Origin: Faecalimonas sp.
GTDB lineage: Bacteria > Bacillota > Clostridia > Lachnospirales > Lachnospiraceae
Direction of reading: 5' to 3'
Length of the DNA: 64,000 nucleotides
NCBI GenBank assembly: GCA_020024645.1
Contig: JAHHTN010000001.1
Coordinates: forward strand, 1-64,000
Shown here: positions 1 to 8,316 of the stretch, piece after piece
Numbering within the stretch: position 1 is the stretch's first letter
Layout of the letters: each line of letters starts with the position of its first letter
Made by a program: the position numbers and the translations under genes
Notes under the pieces: model-generated
The model's database searches: none
Told to the model about the DNA's origin: nothing
What the model saw: the letters and a program-made list of their open reading frames with translations, nothing else

Positions 1-54
1 TTCAAATAGATGTTTTTGTAAATTCACTTTGTTATCAAGTTTTTCTTTTAACAT
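1..54 (-). CDS. 5' end of a clipped gene downstream of the D-2-hydroxyacid dehydrogenase
   Basis: Only 18 codons are inside the window, beginning MLKEKLDNKV and running off the left edge. The ATG at 54 lies just after a good Shine-Dalgarno sequence (GGGAGGATAT) and overlaps the stop codon of the upstream dehydrogenase (48..50), which is typical of translational coupling. It is therefore probably the next gene of the polysaccharide operon. Too little is visible to suggest a function. Confidence 0.6.
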   Translation of the reverse strand, partial: MLKEKLDNKVNLQKHLFE

Positions 55-953
55 ACATATCCTCCCTTATTACAATTTTCAATAATTATGCTCGCTAATC
101 TCTCTCTATTTCCATCTCCCACAAAACTATTATGTGGCGTAACAATAACATTCTGCATTTTCCACAATAGACTATTCTCCCCTAGAGGTTCTTCTTCAAA
201 TACATCAAGAACCACTCCTCTCAAACGAGATAACGCTCTCACCAAAGCATTTATATCTATAACTCCACCTCTAGCAATATTCACTAAAACTGCTCCTTCT
301 TTCATCGCCATGAACTTTTCATCATTCATTAAATATTTAGTCTCATCTGTCAATGGTAATGTTAAAATAACTATATCACTTTCTAGTAAAACAACTTCTA
401 ATTTACTCAATTCTAAAATCGTATTATAGTTTTCATCTGTTCTAACAAACAAATCAATCCCTGTTACTTCACACCCGAATGCTTTAAAACGTTTTGCACA
501 TTCTGTTCCCACACTTCCACATCCCAAAATACACACTTTCTTTCCGAATAGTTCCAAAAGTTCTCTATGCTTTTCCCAAATATGAAGTTTTTGATTTTCT
601 AAGAAAAATTTTCCTTTCTTATAAATCTCTAAGACTCCAAACAATGCAAATTCAGCCATCGGAATGCTATAAACTCCCCTTGCATTATGTATCTCAATCT
701 TATGTTCCTTTACATAATCCATTGGAACACGATCAAATCCTGCACTTGTTAATTGGATATATTTTAAATTGACGAATTTTTCAATTGAATGTGTTAAAAA
801 GAGTCCATTACAAATAACACCTTCCACCCATTCGTATTCACAAGGCAACTCGTCTTTTTCAAACTGCAAAAATTTTACGTTGTGTCCCTTCTGTTGCAAT
901 TTATCTACATATTTTTTTGCATCGTTCCATGCACCCGTAATTAATAAGTTCAT
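48..953 (-). CDS. D-isomer-specific 2-hydroxyacid dehydrogenase
   Basis: A 301-residue NAD-dependent dehydrogenase expected to interconvert a 2-oxoacid and a D-2-hydroxyacid in the cytoplasm. The Rossmann motif is the GCGSVG stretch near residue 145. The family signatures around residues 195-230 (NIARGGVID, with the substrate-binding Arg) and the later Glu and His (DVFEEEP; TPHNSF) are present. The start is placed at ATG 953 because AAAGGGG lies about 6 nt upstream; the longer reading would start inside that ribosome-binding site. It follows the aldolase gene by 1 nt and belongs to the capsule operon, so its likely substrate is a 2-oxoacid used in or derived from polysaccharide synthesis. The exact substrate cannot be told from sequence. 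Confidence 0.88.
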   Translation of the reverse strand: MNLLITGAWNDAKKYVDKLQQKGHNVKFLQFEKDELPCEYEWVEGVICNGLFLTHSIEKFVNLKYIQLTSAGFDRVPMDYVKEHKIEIHNARGVYSIPMAEFALFGVLEIYKKGKFFLENQKLHIWEKHRELLELFGKKVCILGCGSVGTECAKRFKAFGCEVTGIDLFVRTDENYNTILELSKLEVVLLESDIVILTLPLTDETKYLMNDEKFMAMKEGAVLVNIARGGVIDINALVRALSRLRGVVLDVFEEEPLGENSLLWKMQNVIVTPHNSFVGDGNRERLASIIIENCNKGGYVC

Positions 954-954
954 G

Positions 955-1788
955 TTATCCCCTTTGCTCACAAATCAATGCTACTTTTTCTTTTATTATT
1001 TCTAAATTTTCATTAAAATAGCTCGCATAATTTTGACATTCATTTTCCACTTCTCTGATTTTATGTACTCCTTCCGAAAAAACAGATTGTATCACTTCTT
1101 CTCGCTTTTCCTTGCTCGTATCACAAAAACTTCTGGATAAAATTACGCATGTAGAACCAAGTCGATAATGTTCACGTATAATATGTTCAGCTGGAAGCAT
1201 TCCTGTGCCAATAGCAGCGATTCCACCAAATCCATATACTATGTTCGCCTGTTTAAATTTAAAACATAGCGCTTCAACAGTTCCATCTGCCAACAACTCA
1301 AACATAAATTTCTTTTTATATCCTAATGATAAATCGTTTAAACCAATAAACATTTCGTCAATGCCGTGAACATTTAAAATTTCATCTATAATCTCAACTG
1401 CTTCCGGAGTTTCAATCAACAACATTGTTTTTGCACGACCGTCTACATATTCTATAAAACTTTTAACATCTTCTACTCTTTTAAAGTACGGAAGCATTAA
1501 AATATCTGCACCTGCTTCTATAACAGCATCTATTTCTTCTTTTGATGAACAATATTCTTCTGTTACTTCATGGATTGGATTCACACGAACAAGTAATTCG
1601 GCATTTTGCAATACTCTTTTTATCTTTGCAATATCTTCAATGGAATGTTGTGATTGCACGGTATCCATTCCACCTTGTCGTTCTTGCTTTCCTATCTTTT
1701 CCAAGTCTACAAAAACTCTATCTACCCCATTTTCATCTGCTATTTTTGCTATTTCAGGTTGATTTGTAATATACATTAATTTTAGCAT
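955..1788 (-). CDS. HpcH/HpaI-family aldolase (2-oxo-3-deoxy acid aldolase type)
   Basis: 277 residues with the TIM-barrel features of the HpcH/HpaI aldolase and citrate-lyase beta family. These are the acidic metal ligand in LIETPEA (about residue 125) and the later GLNDLSLG segment carrying a conserved Asp. Members use a divalent metal to make or cleave a C-C bond between pyruvate or acetyl-CoA and an aldehyde. The gene lies between the initiating sugar transferase and a D-2-hydroxyacid dehydrogenase, so the two together may build or reduce an acidic substituent for the surface polymer; that is inference. ATG 1788 is 8 nt after the upstream stop; ATG 1776 is an alternative start. Confidence 0.8.
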   Translation of the reverse strand: MLKLMYITNQPEIAKIADENGVDRVFVDLEKIGKQERQGGMDTVQSQHSIEDIAKIKRVLQNAELLVRVNPIHEVTEEYCSSKEEIDAVIEAGADILMLPYFKRVEDVKSFIEYVDGRAKTMLLIETPEAVEIIDEILNVHGIDEMFIGLNDLSLGYKKKFMFELLADGTVEALCFKFKQANIVYGFGGIAAIGTGMLPAEHIIREHYRLGSTCVILSRSFCDTSKEKREEVIQSVFSEGVHKIREVENECQNYASYFNENLEIIKEKVALICEQRG

Positions 1789-1795
1789 TTTTTCA

Positions 1796-2407
1796 CTAAC
1801 CTTCCCTTTTCTTTGCAGTCTCCGTTGAATTCACATTATCCGCATTTGTAAACACTTTAAAAATTGTTTTAAAGAAAATTTTAAGATCTAATAAAAATGA
1901 CATATTCTCTACATACCATACATTCATTTCTATTCTCTTCGGCCACTCTACTTCTTTACGCCCATTGACCTGTGCCCATCCACTTACTCCTGGTCTAGCC
2001 AAAAACATTTTTTTCTGTTCATCAGTATATTCCTCAAATGACCATGGATGATAGGTTAATGCTGGTCTTGGACCAATAAAACTCATTTCACCTTTAAAGA
2101 TATTTATTAATTGTGGAAGTTCATCAATGCTTGTAGCTCTAAGAATTTTGCCTACTTTAGTTACTCTGGAATCGTTTTTACCAGAATAAACACCACTTCC
2201 TTGTTTCTCTGCTCCTACTACCATGGAACGAAATTTATAAATTTCAAAGACTTCTCCATTCATTCCTAAACGTTTTTGTTTAAAAAGTGCAGGTCCATTT
2301 GATGTCAGTTTAACAAGCATTCCCACAATAAATAATGGTATTGCACCTAATATTAAAAACAATCCAGAAAAAATAATATCCATTACTCTTTTTATCCCTT
2401 TATACAT
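1796..2407 (-). CDS. Initiating undecaprenyl-phosphate sugar phosphotransferase
   Basis: 203 residues of the bacterial sugar transferase (WcaJ/PglC-like) family, which moves a sugar-1-phosphate onto undecaprenyl phosphate as the first membrane step of repeat-unit synthesis. An N-terminal membrane segment (residues about 8-33) is followed by KFRSM (about 58-62), the DELPQLINIFKGEMSFIGPRP signature and the GxxGWAQVNGR region. The protein is the short form lacking the extra N-terminal membrane helices. ATG 2407 has GAGGAG upstream. It lies 4 nt after the CapD-type gene in the same operon. Confidence 0.92.
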   Translation of the reverse strand: MYKGIKRVMDIIFSGLFLILGAIPLFIVGMLVKLTSNGPALFKQKRLGMNGEVFEIYKFRSMVVGAEKQGSGVYSGKNDSRVTKVGKILRATSIDELPQLINIFKGEMSFIGPRPALTYHPWSFEEYTDEQKKMFLARPGVSGWAQVNGRKEVEWPKRIEMNVWYVENMSFLLDLKIFFKTIFKVFTNADNVNSTETAKKREG

Positions 2408-2411
2408 TCCC

Positions 2412-4274
2412 CTACTCCTCTTTTATCACATACGTTGGCACAATCTCTTTAACCATTTTCCGAATTGTTTCACTATCTTTTTCTGCAGCTTCTTTTAACT
2501 GCCACAACTGCTTCATAAACACTGCCTCATCTATTTTAATCGGCTTTCCGATATGAATCAATTTATTATCCGTTTCCTGCAGTCCCTCTTCATCCATTAG
2601 AAGTTCCTCATATAATTTTTCTCCTGGACGAAGTCCTGTATACTTAATTTCAATATCTTCTCCCAATTTGCACCCCGAAAGACGAATCATGTTTTTAGCT
2701 AAATCTGCTATTTTAACTGGCTCTCCCATATCCAACACAAAAATTTCTCCACCTTTAGCATATGCTCCAGCCTGAAGGACAAGAGATACTGCCTCTGGAA
2801 TAGTCATAAAATACCTAATAATATCCGGATGTGTTACAGTTACAGGTCCTCCTTCTTCAATTTGCTTCTTAAATAATGGTATAACGCTACCGTTGCTTCC
2901 AAGAACATTGCCAAAACGAACTGCCACAAATTCTGTCGGATAAAATTTATCTAACGTCTGTACAATCATCTCACACATACGCTTAGACGCCCCCATTATA
3001 TTGGTAGGATTTACAGCCTTATCTGTAGAAATAAGTACGAACCGTTCCACTCCATGCTTTGCTGCAGCCGCCGCAGTTTTATATGTTCCGAATACATTAT
3101 TTTTAATCGCTTCATTCGGACTATCTTCCATAAGTGGTACATGCTTATGTGCTGCAGCATGATACACCACATTAGGACGGTATTTTTCCATAATTTCATT
3201 AATTCTATGGGTATTTCTTACTGAAGCAATAAGTGCTACAAGGTCCAATTCTGGATATTTTCTCTTTAATTCTTGTTGGATATCATAAACGTTATTTTCA
3301 TAAATATCTACAATAACCAACTGTTTCACTCCATGTCCAGCAAGTTGACGACAAATTTCGCTTCCAATAGACCCACCGCCTCCTGTTACGAGTACCACCT
3401 TATTACTCACATATCCTAAAATCTCATCTAAATTAACTTTAATCTGTTCTCTGCCGAGCAAATCGCCAATCTCAACTTTTCGAAGTTGCGACACGCTTAC
3501 TTCTCCGTTTACCAATTGATACATTCCTGGTAAAATTCGAATTTTACATGTTGTCTCATGACAGATTTTCACAATTTCTTTGATAACCGCTTTTGGTGCT
3601 GAAGGCATCGCTATCACGATTTTTTCAATTCCATATTTTTCTACTACAGGAACAATATCCTTTGTTCCACCTACTACTGGACAACCTTGAATATATTTTC
3701 CCTGTTTTGCCGGATCATCATCAAGCATACAGCAGACTCTTCTTTTCAGTTTTTGCGTAATACGTAGTTCTTTTACAATCGCTGCTCCTGCATCTCCCGC
3801 TCCAATAACCATGATATTAAAAATTTCTTTTCTATTTTTAACAAAATATTCCCCTTTCACAAAACGCACAAGGCGATAGTAAAAACGAATCCCTATAATG
3901 GCAGCAAGCAAAAACATAATATACAAAATATAATAACTTCTTGGAACAGGATACTGAAATGCTTTCATTCCAACTGCATTTAAAATTCCAGATAAAATTA
4001 CTGCAAAAGAAATATTTACTAATTCATTCACACTTGCATATTTCCAAAGACTTGTATATAAATGAAATGTATAGAAAATTGCTATTGTACAGACTATATT
4101 TATTCCTGCATAATGGCACACCGATTCTAGAAAACTTCTATCAATATTTGTTGCAACAAATTCATATCGAACCCATAGTGCCAAAAATGACGACAACAAT
4201 ATTGCTGCAACATCTCCCACCAGTAACAGTATAATACGCACTCTTAATTGCATATTTCTTCTATTTGCTTTCAT
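2412..4274 (-). CDS. Membrane-bound nucleotide-sugar 4,6-dehydratase/epimerase (CapD/WbpM type)
   Basis: About 620 residues. Four or five hydrophobic segments fill the first ~140 residues, followed by a degenerate nucleotide-binding domain (GAGDAG) and a C-terminal short-chain dehydrogenase domain. That domain has the GGGGSIGSEICRQL cofactor motif and the altered active-site layout of this family. Relatives convert UDP-GlcNAc into a 4-keto-6-deoxy sugar, for example on the way to UDP-bacillosamine or QuiNAc. Two ATGs (4277 and 4274) follow AGGAGG; the second has the better spacing, and the longest reading begins before the ribosome-binding site. It presumably supplies the sugar used by the adjacent transferase. 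Confidence 0.9.
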   Translation of the reverse strand: MKANRRNMQLRVRIILLLVGDVAAILLSSFLALWVRYEFVATNIDRSFLESVCHYAGINIVCTIAIFYTFHLYTSLWKYASVNELVNISFAVILSGILNAVGMKAFQYPVPRSYYILYIMFLLAAIIGIRFYYRLVRFVKGEYFVKNRKEIFNIMVIGAGDAGAAIVKELRITQKLKRRVCCMLDDDPAKQGKYIQGCPVVGGTKDIVPVVEKYGIEKIVIAMPSAPKAVIKEIVKICHETTCKIRILPGMYQLVNGEVSVSQLRKVEIGDLLGREQIKVNLDEILGYVSNKVVLVTGGGGSIGSEICRQLAGHGVKQLVIVDIYENNVYDIQQELKRKYPELDLVALIASVRNTHRINEIMEKYRPNVVYHAAAHKHVPLMEDSPNEAIKNNVFGTYKTAAAAAKHGVERFVLISTDKAVNPTNIMGASKRMCEMIVQTLDKFYPTEFVAVRFGNVLGSNGSVIPLFKKQIEEGGPVTVTHPDIIRYFMTIPEAVSLVLQAGAYAKGGEIFVLDMGEPVKIADLAKNMIRLSGCKLGEDIEIKYTGLRPGEKLYEELLMDEEGLQETDNKLIHIGKPIKIDEAVFMKQLWQLKEAAEKDSETIRKMVKEIVPTYVIKEE

Positions 4275-4312
4275 CATTTGCCTCCTCATCATTCCTCAAC
4301 GTTTTTATCCTT

Positions 4313-4987
4313 CTAATGTCCGTAATATTCTTTCTCGTACCCGTAATATTTTTTTCTATTTCTTCGCAATACCTTGTTCAATACAACCCCCAATATTGGA
4401 CAACCACTACTTTCTAATTTTTTCTTTACTTCTTGAGCAATACGGTACTTCACTTTTTCCGACTCAATCACCATAAGTGCTCCATCACATTGTTTTGCTA
4501 CAATCGCTGCATCAATGACTAACCCAAGTGGTGCAGAATCAATGATGACATAATCATAAATTTCTCGAAAAGTTTTTATCATTTTCTCAAAGCGTTCATT
4601 CGCAAGTAATTCTGCAGAATTTTTTACAACCGGTCCCGAAAACATAATGTGTAGTTTTGGTATATTTGTAGAAAATACAACTTCTCCTAAAGCACACTGT
4701 CCTGATAAGAAATGGGATAATCCATGTTCCACTTTTCCTGCATTTAATCGCGCAATCAATACAGATTTCCTTAAATCCGCATCTATCAGCAACACTTTTT
4801 TCTGCATAGCAGCCAAAGACTGTGCCAATTGTATTGCTGTATTTGTCTTTCCTTCTCCTGGAAAAGAACTAGTGAGTAAAATTACTTTCTTATCATCTCC
4901 ACAAAACAATAAATTTGTCCTCAATGATTTAATTTCTTCTTCAAATATATGTGACACTTCATCTTGCATAATATCAATTTTTCTCAT
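4313..4987 (-). CDS. BY-kinase, CpsD/CapB-type tyrosine-protein kinase
   Basis: 224 residues. The Walker A motif is in SSFPGEGKT (about residues 40-48), Walker A' is in LLIDADLRK and Walker B in YVIIDSAP. The C-terminal tail holds the tyrosine cluster (YYGYEKEYYGH) that such kinases autophosphorylate. In Firmicutes these kinases need a separate membrane activator, here the CpsC-like protein encoded at 5746, and are dephosphorylated by a PHP-type phosphatase, here at 4997. Together they control polymer length and export. AGGAGA precedes ATG 4987. Confidence 0.93.
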   Translation of the reverse strand: MRKIDIMQDEVSHIFEEEIKSLRTNLLFCGDDKKVILLTSSFPGEGKTNTAIQLAQSLAAMQKKVLLIDADLRKSVLIARLNAGKVEHGLSHFLSGQCALGEVVFSTNIPKLHIMFSGPVVKNSAELLANERFEKMIKTFREIYDYVIIDSAPLGLVIDAAIVAKQCDGALMVIESEKVKYRIAQEVKKKLESSGCPILGVVLNKVLRRNRKKYYGYEKEYYGH

Positions 4988-4996
4988 TGTTATCTC

Positions 4997-5716
4997 CTAT
5001 TTCCCTTCTAATATTAATTGCGGATTATGAACAAATATCTCTTTCGCATATTCTATTCCCACTTTTTTCTCCACATATCCCTTACATTCTCTCAAGTTTG
5101 GTGGTCTTTTCTGTAGATCATGGGCATCACTTGCAATAAAATGAATAAAATGTTCTTGCAATAGTTTTCTACAAAAACATTTCTGCGACCAGCCCGTCTT
5201 TCCTAATATTGTCGATGCATTTACTTGTATATATGCACCCAATTGAATCAATTCTTCTATATATCCTATATGCTTATGTAAACTTGCATAACGTTCAATA
5301 TGCGCAAGAACAGGATGGTATCCCTCAGATACCATTTTATATACACAATTACGTATTTTTTGGAATTCATCGTGATAAGAAAATTCTATCAGTATATACT
5401 TGGATTCATTCATTCGAAAAGATGGATGACTTAGAACTCTTTCCATAAGTCCTGTATCCGCGTAACATTCTCTTCCCAAATATAATTCTACTTCAATCCC
5501 TCGATTTTTTACAATTTCACGAAATTTTTGGAATTTCCATTCAATTTCCTCCGTAGTTGTTTCAAACATTCCTTTTCGATAATGAGGTGTTAAAATAATA
5601 TTTTCCACCCCGTCTTCCACTTCTATCCGAAGCATTTTCAATGCTTCCTTCACCGTTTTTGCTCCGTCATCTACCATCGGAAGAATATGGTTATGTATAT
5701 CTGTTAATCCTCTCAC
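4997..5716 (-). CDS. CpsB/CapC-type PHP tyrosine-protein phosphatase
   Basis: 239 residues of the PHP superfamily. The N-terminal DIHNHILPMVDDGA motif supplies metal ligands, and further His/Asp ligands are seen in TPHYR, AHIERY and ASDAHD. The known role is Mn-dependent dephosphorylation of the CpsD-type kinase. The start codon is GTG at 5716, preceded by GAGGAAATG. It stands between the chain-length protein and the kinase, the cpsC-cpsB-cpsD arrangement. Confidence 0.92.
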   Translation of the reverse strand: MRGLTDIHNHILPMVDDGAKTVKEALKMLRIEVEDGVENIILTPHYRKGMFETTTEEIEWKFQKFREIVKNRGIEVELYLGRECYADTGLMERVLSHPSFRMNESKYILIEFSYHDEFQKIRNCVYKMVSEGYHPVLAHIERYASLHKHIGYIEELIQLGAYIQVNASTILGKTGWSQKCFCRKLLQEHFIHFIASDAHDLQKRPPNLRECKGYVEKKVGIEYAKEIFVHNPQLILEGK

Positions 5717-5745
5717 AACACATTTCCTCGCTTAACATTTTATAA

Positions 5746-6432
5746 TTATCTTCTCTTTTCCACAGGTATAGTTGCCAATACATGTAACTGCAAATAACGT
5801 TCAACGTCTTCTTGGTTTTTAATGCGGTCATCCATAAGAAAACGCATAACAAGAATTCCCATCATAAGTATTACTCCCAACAGACCGCCAAGTATAACAT
5901 TTTTGGTTGTATTCGGTGTCACCGGATATTGAGGTTCAATCGCTTTCTCTACAACACTAGGTTTATCCGTAGCCATAACTTCCTGAATTCTATCTGCCAT
6001 CGTATCCGACATCGCATTCGCTAAATCTTTTGCCAAATTTGGTTTCACGCTTGTCACTGTTGTCTTAAGCATACTTGTGTCTGCCGGATTTTCAACTACA
6101 ATCATCCTGGATACCTCTTCATATGTCATATCCAAACCTAACTTATCAACAACATTCTCTATAACTGGACGACTCTTGGCAAGTGTAATAAAATCCGAAG
6201 TCAATTGTCTACTCAACTGTACATTAATGGACTCCCCAGCAGATTTTCCTAACACATAAATCATTGATGAAGCCTGATATTGTGGTGTAACAAAAAACTT
6301 AGTATATCCAAAAGCAACACTGGCTCCAATAAGCAAACTCAAACAAATCATCCACCATTTTCTTAACATCAGACTTAATATTTCTACCAAATCAATTCCC
6401 ATATCTTCATTTTCCTGTATTCTTTGTTCCAT
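5746..6432 (-). CDS. CpsC/Wzz-type chain-length and kinase-activator membrane protein
   Basis: 228 residues with a membrane helix near residues 28-48, an extracytoplasmic domain containing the Wzz-family P-rich stretch (EPQYPVTPNTTKN) just before a second helix near 180-200, and a short cytoplasmic tail. Such proteins set polysaccharide chain length and activate the separately encoded BY-kinase. AGGAGGGAAC precedes ATG 6432. It is the first gene of the capsule operon visible here. Confidence 0.9.
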   Translation of the reverse strand: MEQRIQENEDMGIDLVEILSLMLRKWWMICLSLLIGASVAFGYTKFFVTPQYQASSMIYVLGKSAGESINVQLSRQLTSDFITLAKSRPVIENVVDKLGLDMTYEEVSRMIVVENPADTSMLKTTVTSVKPNLAKDLANAMSDTMADRIQEVMATDKPSVVEKAIEPQYPVTPNTTKNVILGGLLGVILMMGILVMRFLMDDRIKNQEDVERYLQLHVLATIPVEKRR

Positions 6433-6480
6433 GTTCCCTCCTGTTGTCTACCTCTTCAATTTACATTTTTACATACTATT

Positions 6481-6509
6481 AAGATACAATATCTGACTTT
6501 ATTCGTCAA
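6481..6509 (-). promoter_or_regulatory. Putative sigma-A promoter of the capsule operon
   Basis: On the minus strand TTGACG (6504..6509) is followed after 17 nt by TATCTT (6481..6486), about 50 nt upstream of the cpsC-like ATG and downstream of the terminator at 6557. The -10 is a weak match, so regulation or an activator is possible. Confidence 0.45.
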
Positions 6510-6556
6510 TATTATCCATCCTATAAGAATAACCAATTCCTTGTATTTACTAACAT

Positions 6557-6592
6557 AAAAACAGCATTGTTCTTCTTACTAAACAACGCTGT
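6557..6592 (-). terminator. Intrinsic terminator after the surface-protein gene
   Basis: An 11-bp stem with one mismatch pairs 6561..6571 with 6582..6592, followed on the minus strand by TTTT. It separates the surface-protein gene from the capsule operon. Confidence 0.75.
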
Positions 6593-6614
6593 CATATATA
6601 TTCCATTATCTTCT

Positions 6615-7217
6615 CTATTTTACTGCTGTTTTCTTTCTAAATACTACAGCACCTGCTAGTGCTAACACTGCAACAATTCCAGCTACAGCTACCATTGGAG
6701 TTTCTCCTGTCTTTGGTGATTCTGTTGAAGATGCAGCTGTATTCTTATCTACTACAAAGGCAACTGGTGATAAAGAATTAAATGCTACTGTAATTGTACC
6801 CTTTCCCGCTTTAGATGGTTCTTCTTTCCATGCTCCATTTTCATAATGAAGAATGGCTACATTTGTGGAAGAAAGTACTCCCGGCACTTTGAAACTAATC
6901 GTAATTGGGAAATGTGCGTTTCCTTTCACTCTTACCTCGCGTACATCAATCACTTCCATGCTGTCTACGTAATTGTCACCAATGATTGTTTTTAAAGTTT
7001 CTTTATTCTCTAGCTGTTTAGCTGCCTTTTCTCCATCATCCGTAAGATCTTCGATGATGATTTCCACATTATTCCCATCTTTATCTACTGCTTTTGTATA
7101 TTCCGTTACAATTGCATTTTTCTGTGGACTTGGATTTGCAAATGCAGTTATCCCCATTGCAATACTTAAAGTACCAGCTAATACTACACTTAAAATTTTT
7201 TTAGTAAATTTATGCAT
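6615..7217 (-). CDS. Sortase-anchored surface protein (SPKTG sorting signal)
   Basis: 200 residues. A signal peptide with a hydrophobic core ends at about residue 27 (ITAFA-NP). At the C-terminus SPKTG, a hydrophobic helix and an RKKTAVK tail form a cell-wall sorting signal, with Ser-Pro in place of Leu-Pro. The central ~130 residues contain no domain I recognise for certain; they look like a small beta-rich extracellular module. The gene has its own promoter overlapping the LCP gene end and its own terminator, so it appears monocistronic and may be well expressed. A role in adhesion or envelope structure is a guess. Confidence 0.8.
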   Translation of the reverse strand: MHKFTKKILSVVLAGTLSIAMGITAFANPSPQKNAIVTEYTKAVDKDGNNVEIIIEDLTDDGEKAAKQLENKETLKTIIGDNYVDSMEVIDVREVRVKGNAHFPITISFKVPGVLSSTNVAILHYENGAWKEEPSKAGKGTITVAFNSLSPVAFVVDKNTAASSTESPKTGETPMVAVAGIVAVLALAGAVVFRKKTAVK

Positions 7218-7256
7218 TCCCTTTTCCTCCTCTATTTACATTCTACTTTTTTCGAC

Positions 7257-7285
7257 ATTATATCACTTTTTTTCTTTTTTGTAAA
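7257..7285 (-). promoter_or_regulatory. Promoter of the surface-protein gene
   Basis: On the minus strand TTTACA (7280..7285), 17 nt spacing and a perfect TATAAT (7257..7262) with an upstream TG (extended -10). It overlaps the stop codon of the LCP gene (7263). Confidence 0.7.
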
Positions 7286-8240
7286 ATAGTTTTATTACTT
7301 TTTCCTTCAGCTTCTCGTTATCAACAACAAATTCATCATATTTTTCATTTTCTTGAACTTTCCCCGGTACCTTTTCAATAATTTTATCCATTTGATAATG
7401 GAGCATTTTTCCTAATTCATCTTCTGAAAGGTCGGTAACCATATATGGTTCTAATTTATGATAAAATTGAGCAATTTTTTTCGTACCTGTTATTTCAGTC
7501 TGTAACTTTTTCACTAACGCTTCCACAAATTGACTTTGTCGCTCCATACGTTCATTATTGCTTCCTGTTTCATTTGTATTTCTAAATCGGACATATTGCT
7601 GTGCTGTTCTTCCGTTCAAAGTAATCGTTTTCCCTTTTTCAAACATCGGATTAATGTGCGTATAATCTTCAGGAACAACAATCTCCACTCCACCCAATAT
7701 ATCCGTCAGATAAGAGAATCCTTCCATAGTTAATGATACATAAGATTGAATAGGAATTTGATACAAAAGATTCGATACCGCTTCTTTCGTTCTTATGCAA
7801 CTTTTCTTTCCGCCATCTCCATAAGCATATTGCAATGCAATCTGTTCTCTATCTGTAGATAAATGATTCCCGTCAGCATCATATGTCTTAATATCTGTCA
7901 TTGTATCTCTTGAAATGGAAAGAGCGGATATAGATTCTTTTTTTGTATCCAATATTAAAAGCATCAAACTATCTGCTTGTCCACCTGCTCCCACTTTATT
8001 TTTTACGATTTCCCCTTGTTTATCAATTCCCATAAAAAGAATCGTTCTTAAATCATAATTATATTTGTATTTTTTTCCCTTATACATAATATAATTTTTT
8101 TCCTGTGTATTACTTTTGTATTCTTTATATTCAACTTTTTCTTTATCTTTCATTTGTATTGTACGATAAGCCAATGTTCCCGCAATCATTACTAATATCA
8201 TAGTAACTACACCCAAAATAATATATTTTCGCTTATTCAC
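7263..8240 (-). CDS. LytR-CpsA-Psr (LCP) family cell-wall polymer ligase
   Basis: 325 residues. A single N-terminal membrane helix (residues about 8-26) is followed by the extracytoplasmic LCP domain with the expected landmarks: ILFMGIDK near residue 68, SRDTM near 107, DILGGVEI near 181 and the RFRNTNETGSNNERMERQ region near 215. LCP enzymes transfer undecaprenyl-linked glycopolymers to peptidoglycan, which fits the adjacent capsule operon. The start codon is GTG at 8240 with GGGAGA upstream. Confidence 0.9.
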   Translation of the reverse strand: MNKRKYIILGVVTMILVMIAGTLAYRTIQMKDKEKVEYKEYKSNTQEKNYIMYKGKKYKYNYDLRTILFMGIDKQGEIVKNKVGAGGQADSLMLLILDTKKESISALSISRDTMTDIKTYDADGNHLSTDREQIALQYAYGDGGKKSCIRTKEAVSNLLYQIPIQSYVSLTMEGFSYLTDILGGVEIVVPEDYTHINPMFEKGKTITLNGRTAQQYVRFRNTNETGSNNERMERQSQFVEALVKKLQTEITGTKKIAQFYHKLEPYMVTDLSEDELGKMLHYQMDKIIEKVPGKVQENEKYDEFVVDNEKLKEKVIKLFYKKEKK

Positions 8241-8276
8241 CTATTTTTTCTCCCGTTTCTTCTATCTTATATACGC

Positions 8277-8306
8277 AAAGCCAATACTCATAAAAGTATT
8301 GGCTTT
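8277..8306 (-). terminator. 12-bp perfect hairpin between the Na/Pi and LCP genes
   Basis: 8277..8288 pairs exactly with 8295..8306 around a 6-nt loop, just after the stop codon of the Na/Pi cotransporter gene. The T-run is short (TTT), so termination may be partial. Confidence 0.6.
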
Positions 8307-8316
8307 CTCTCGATAT

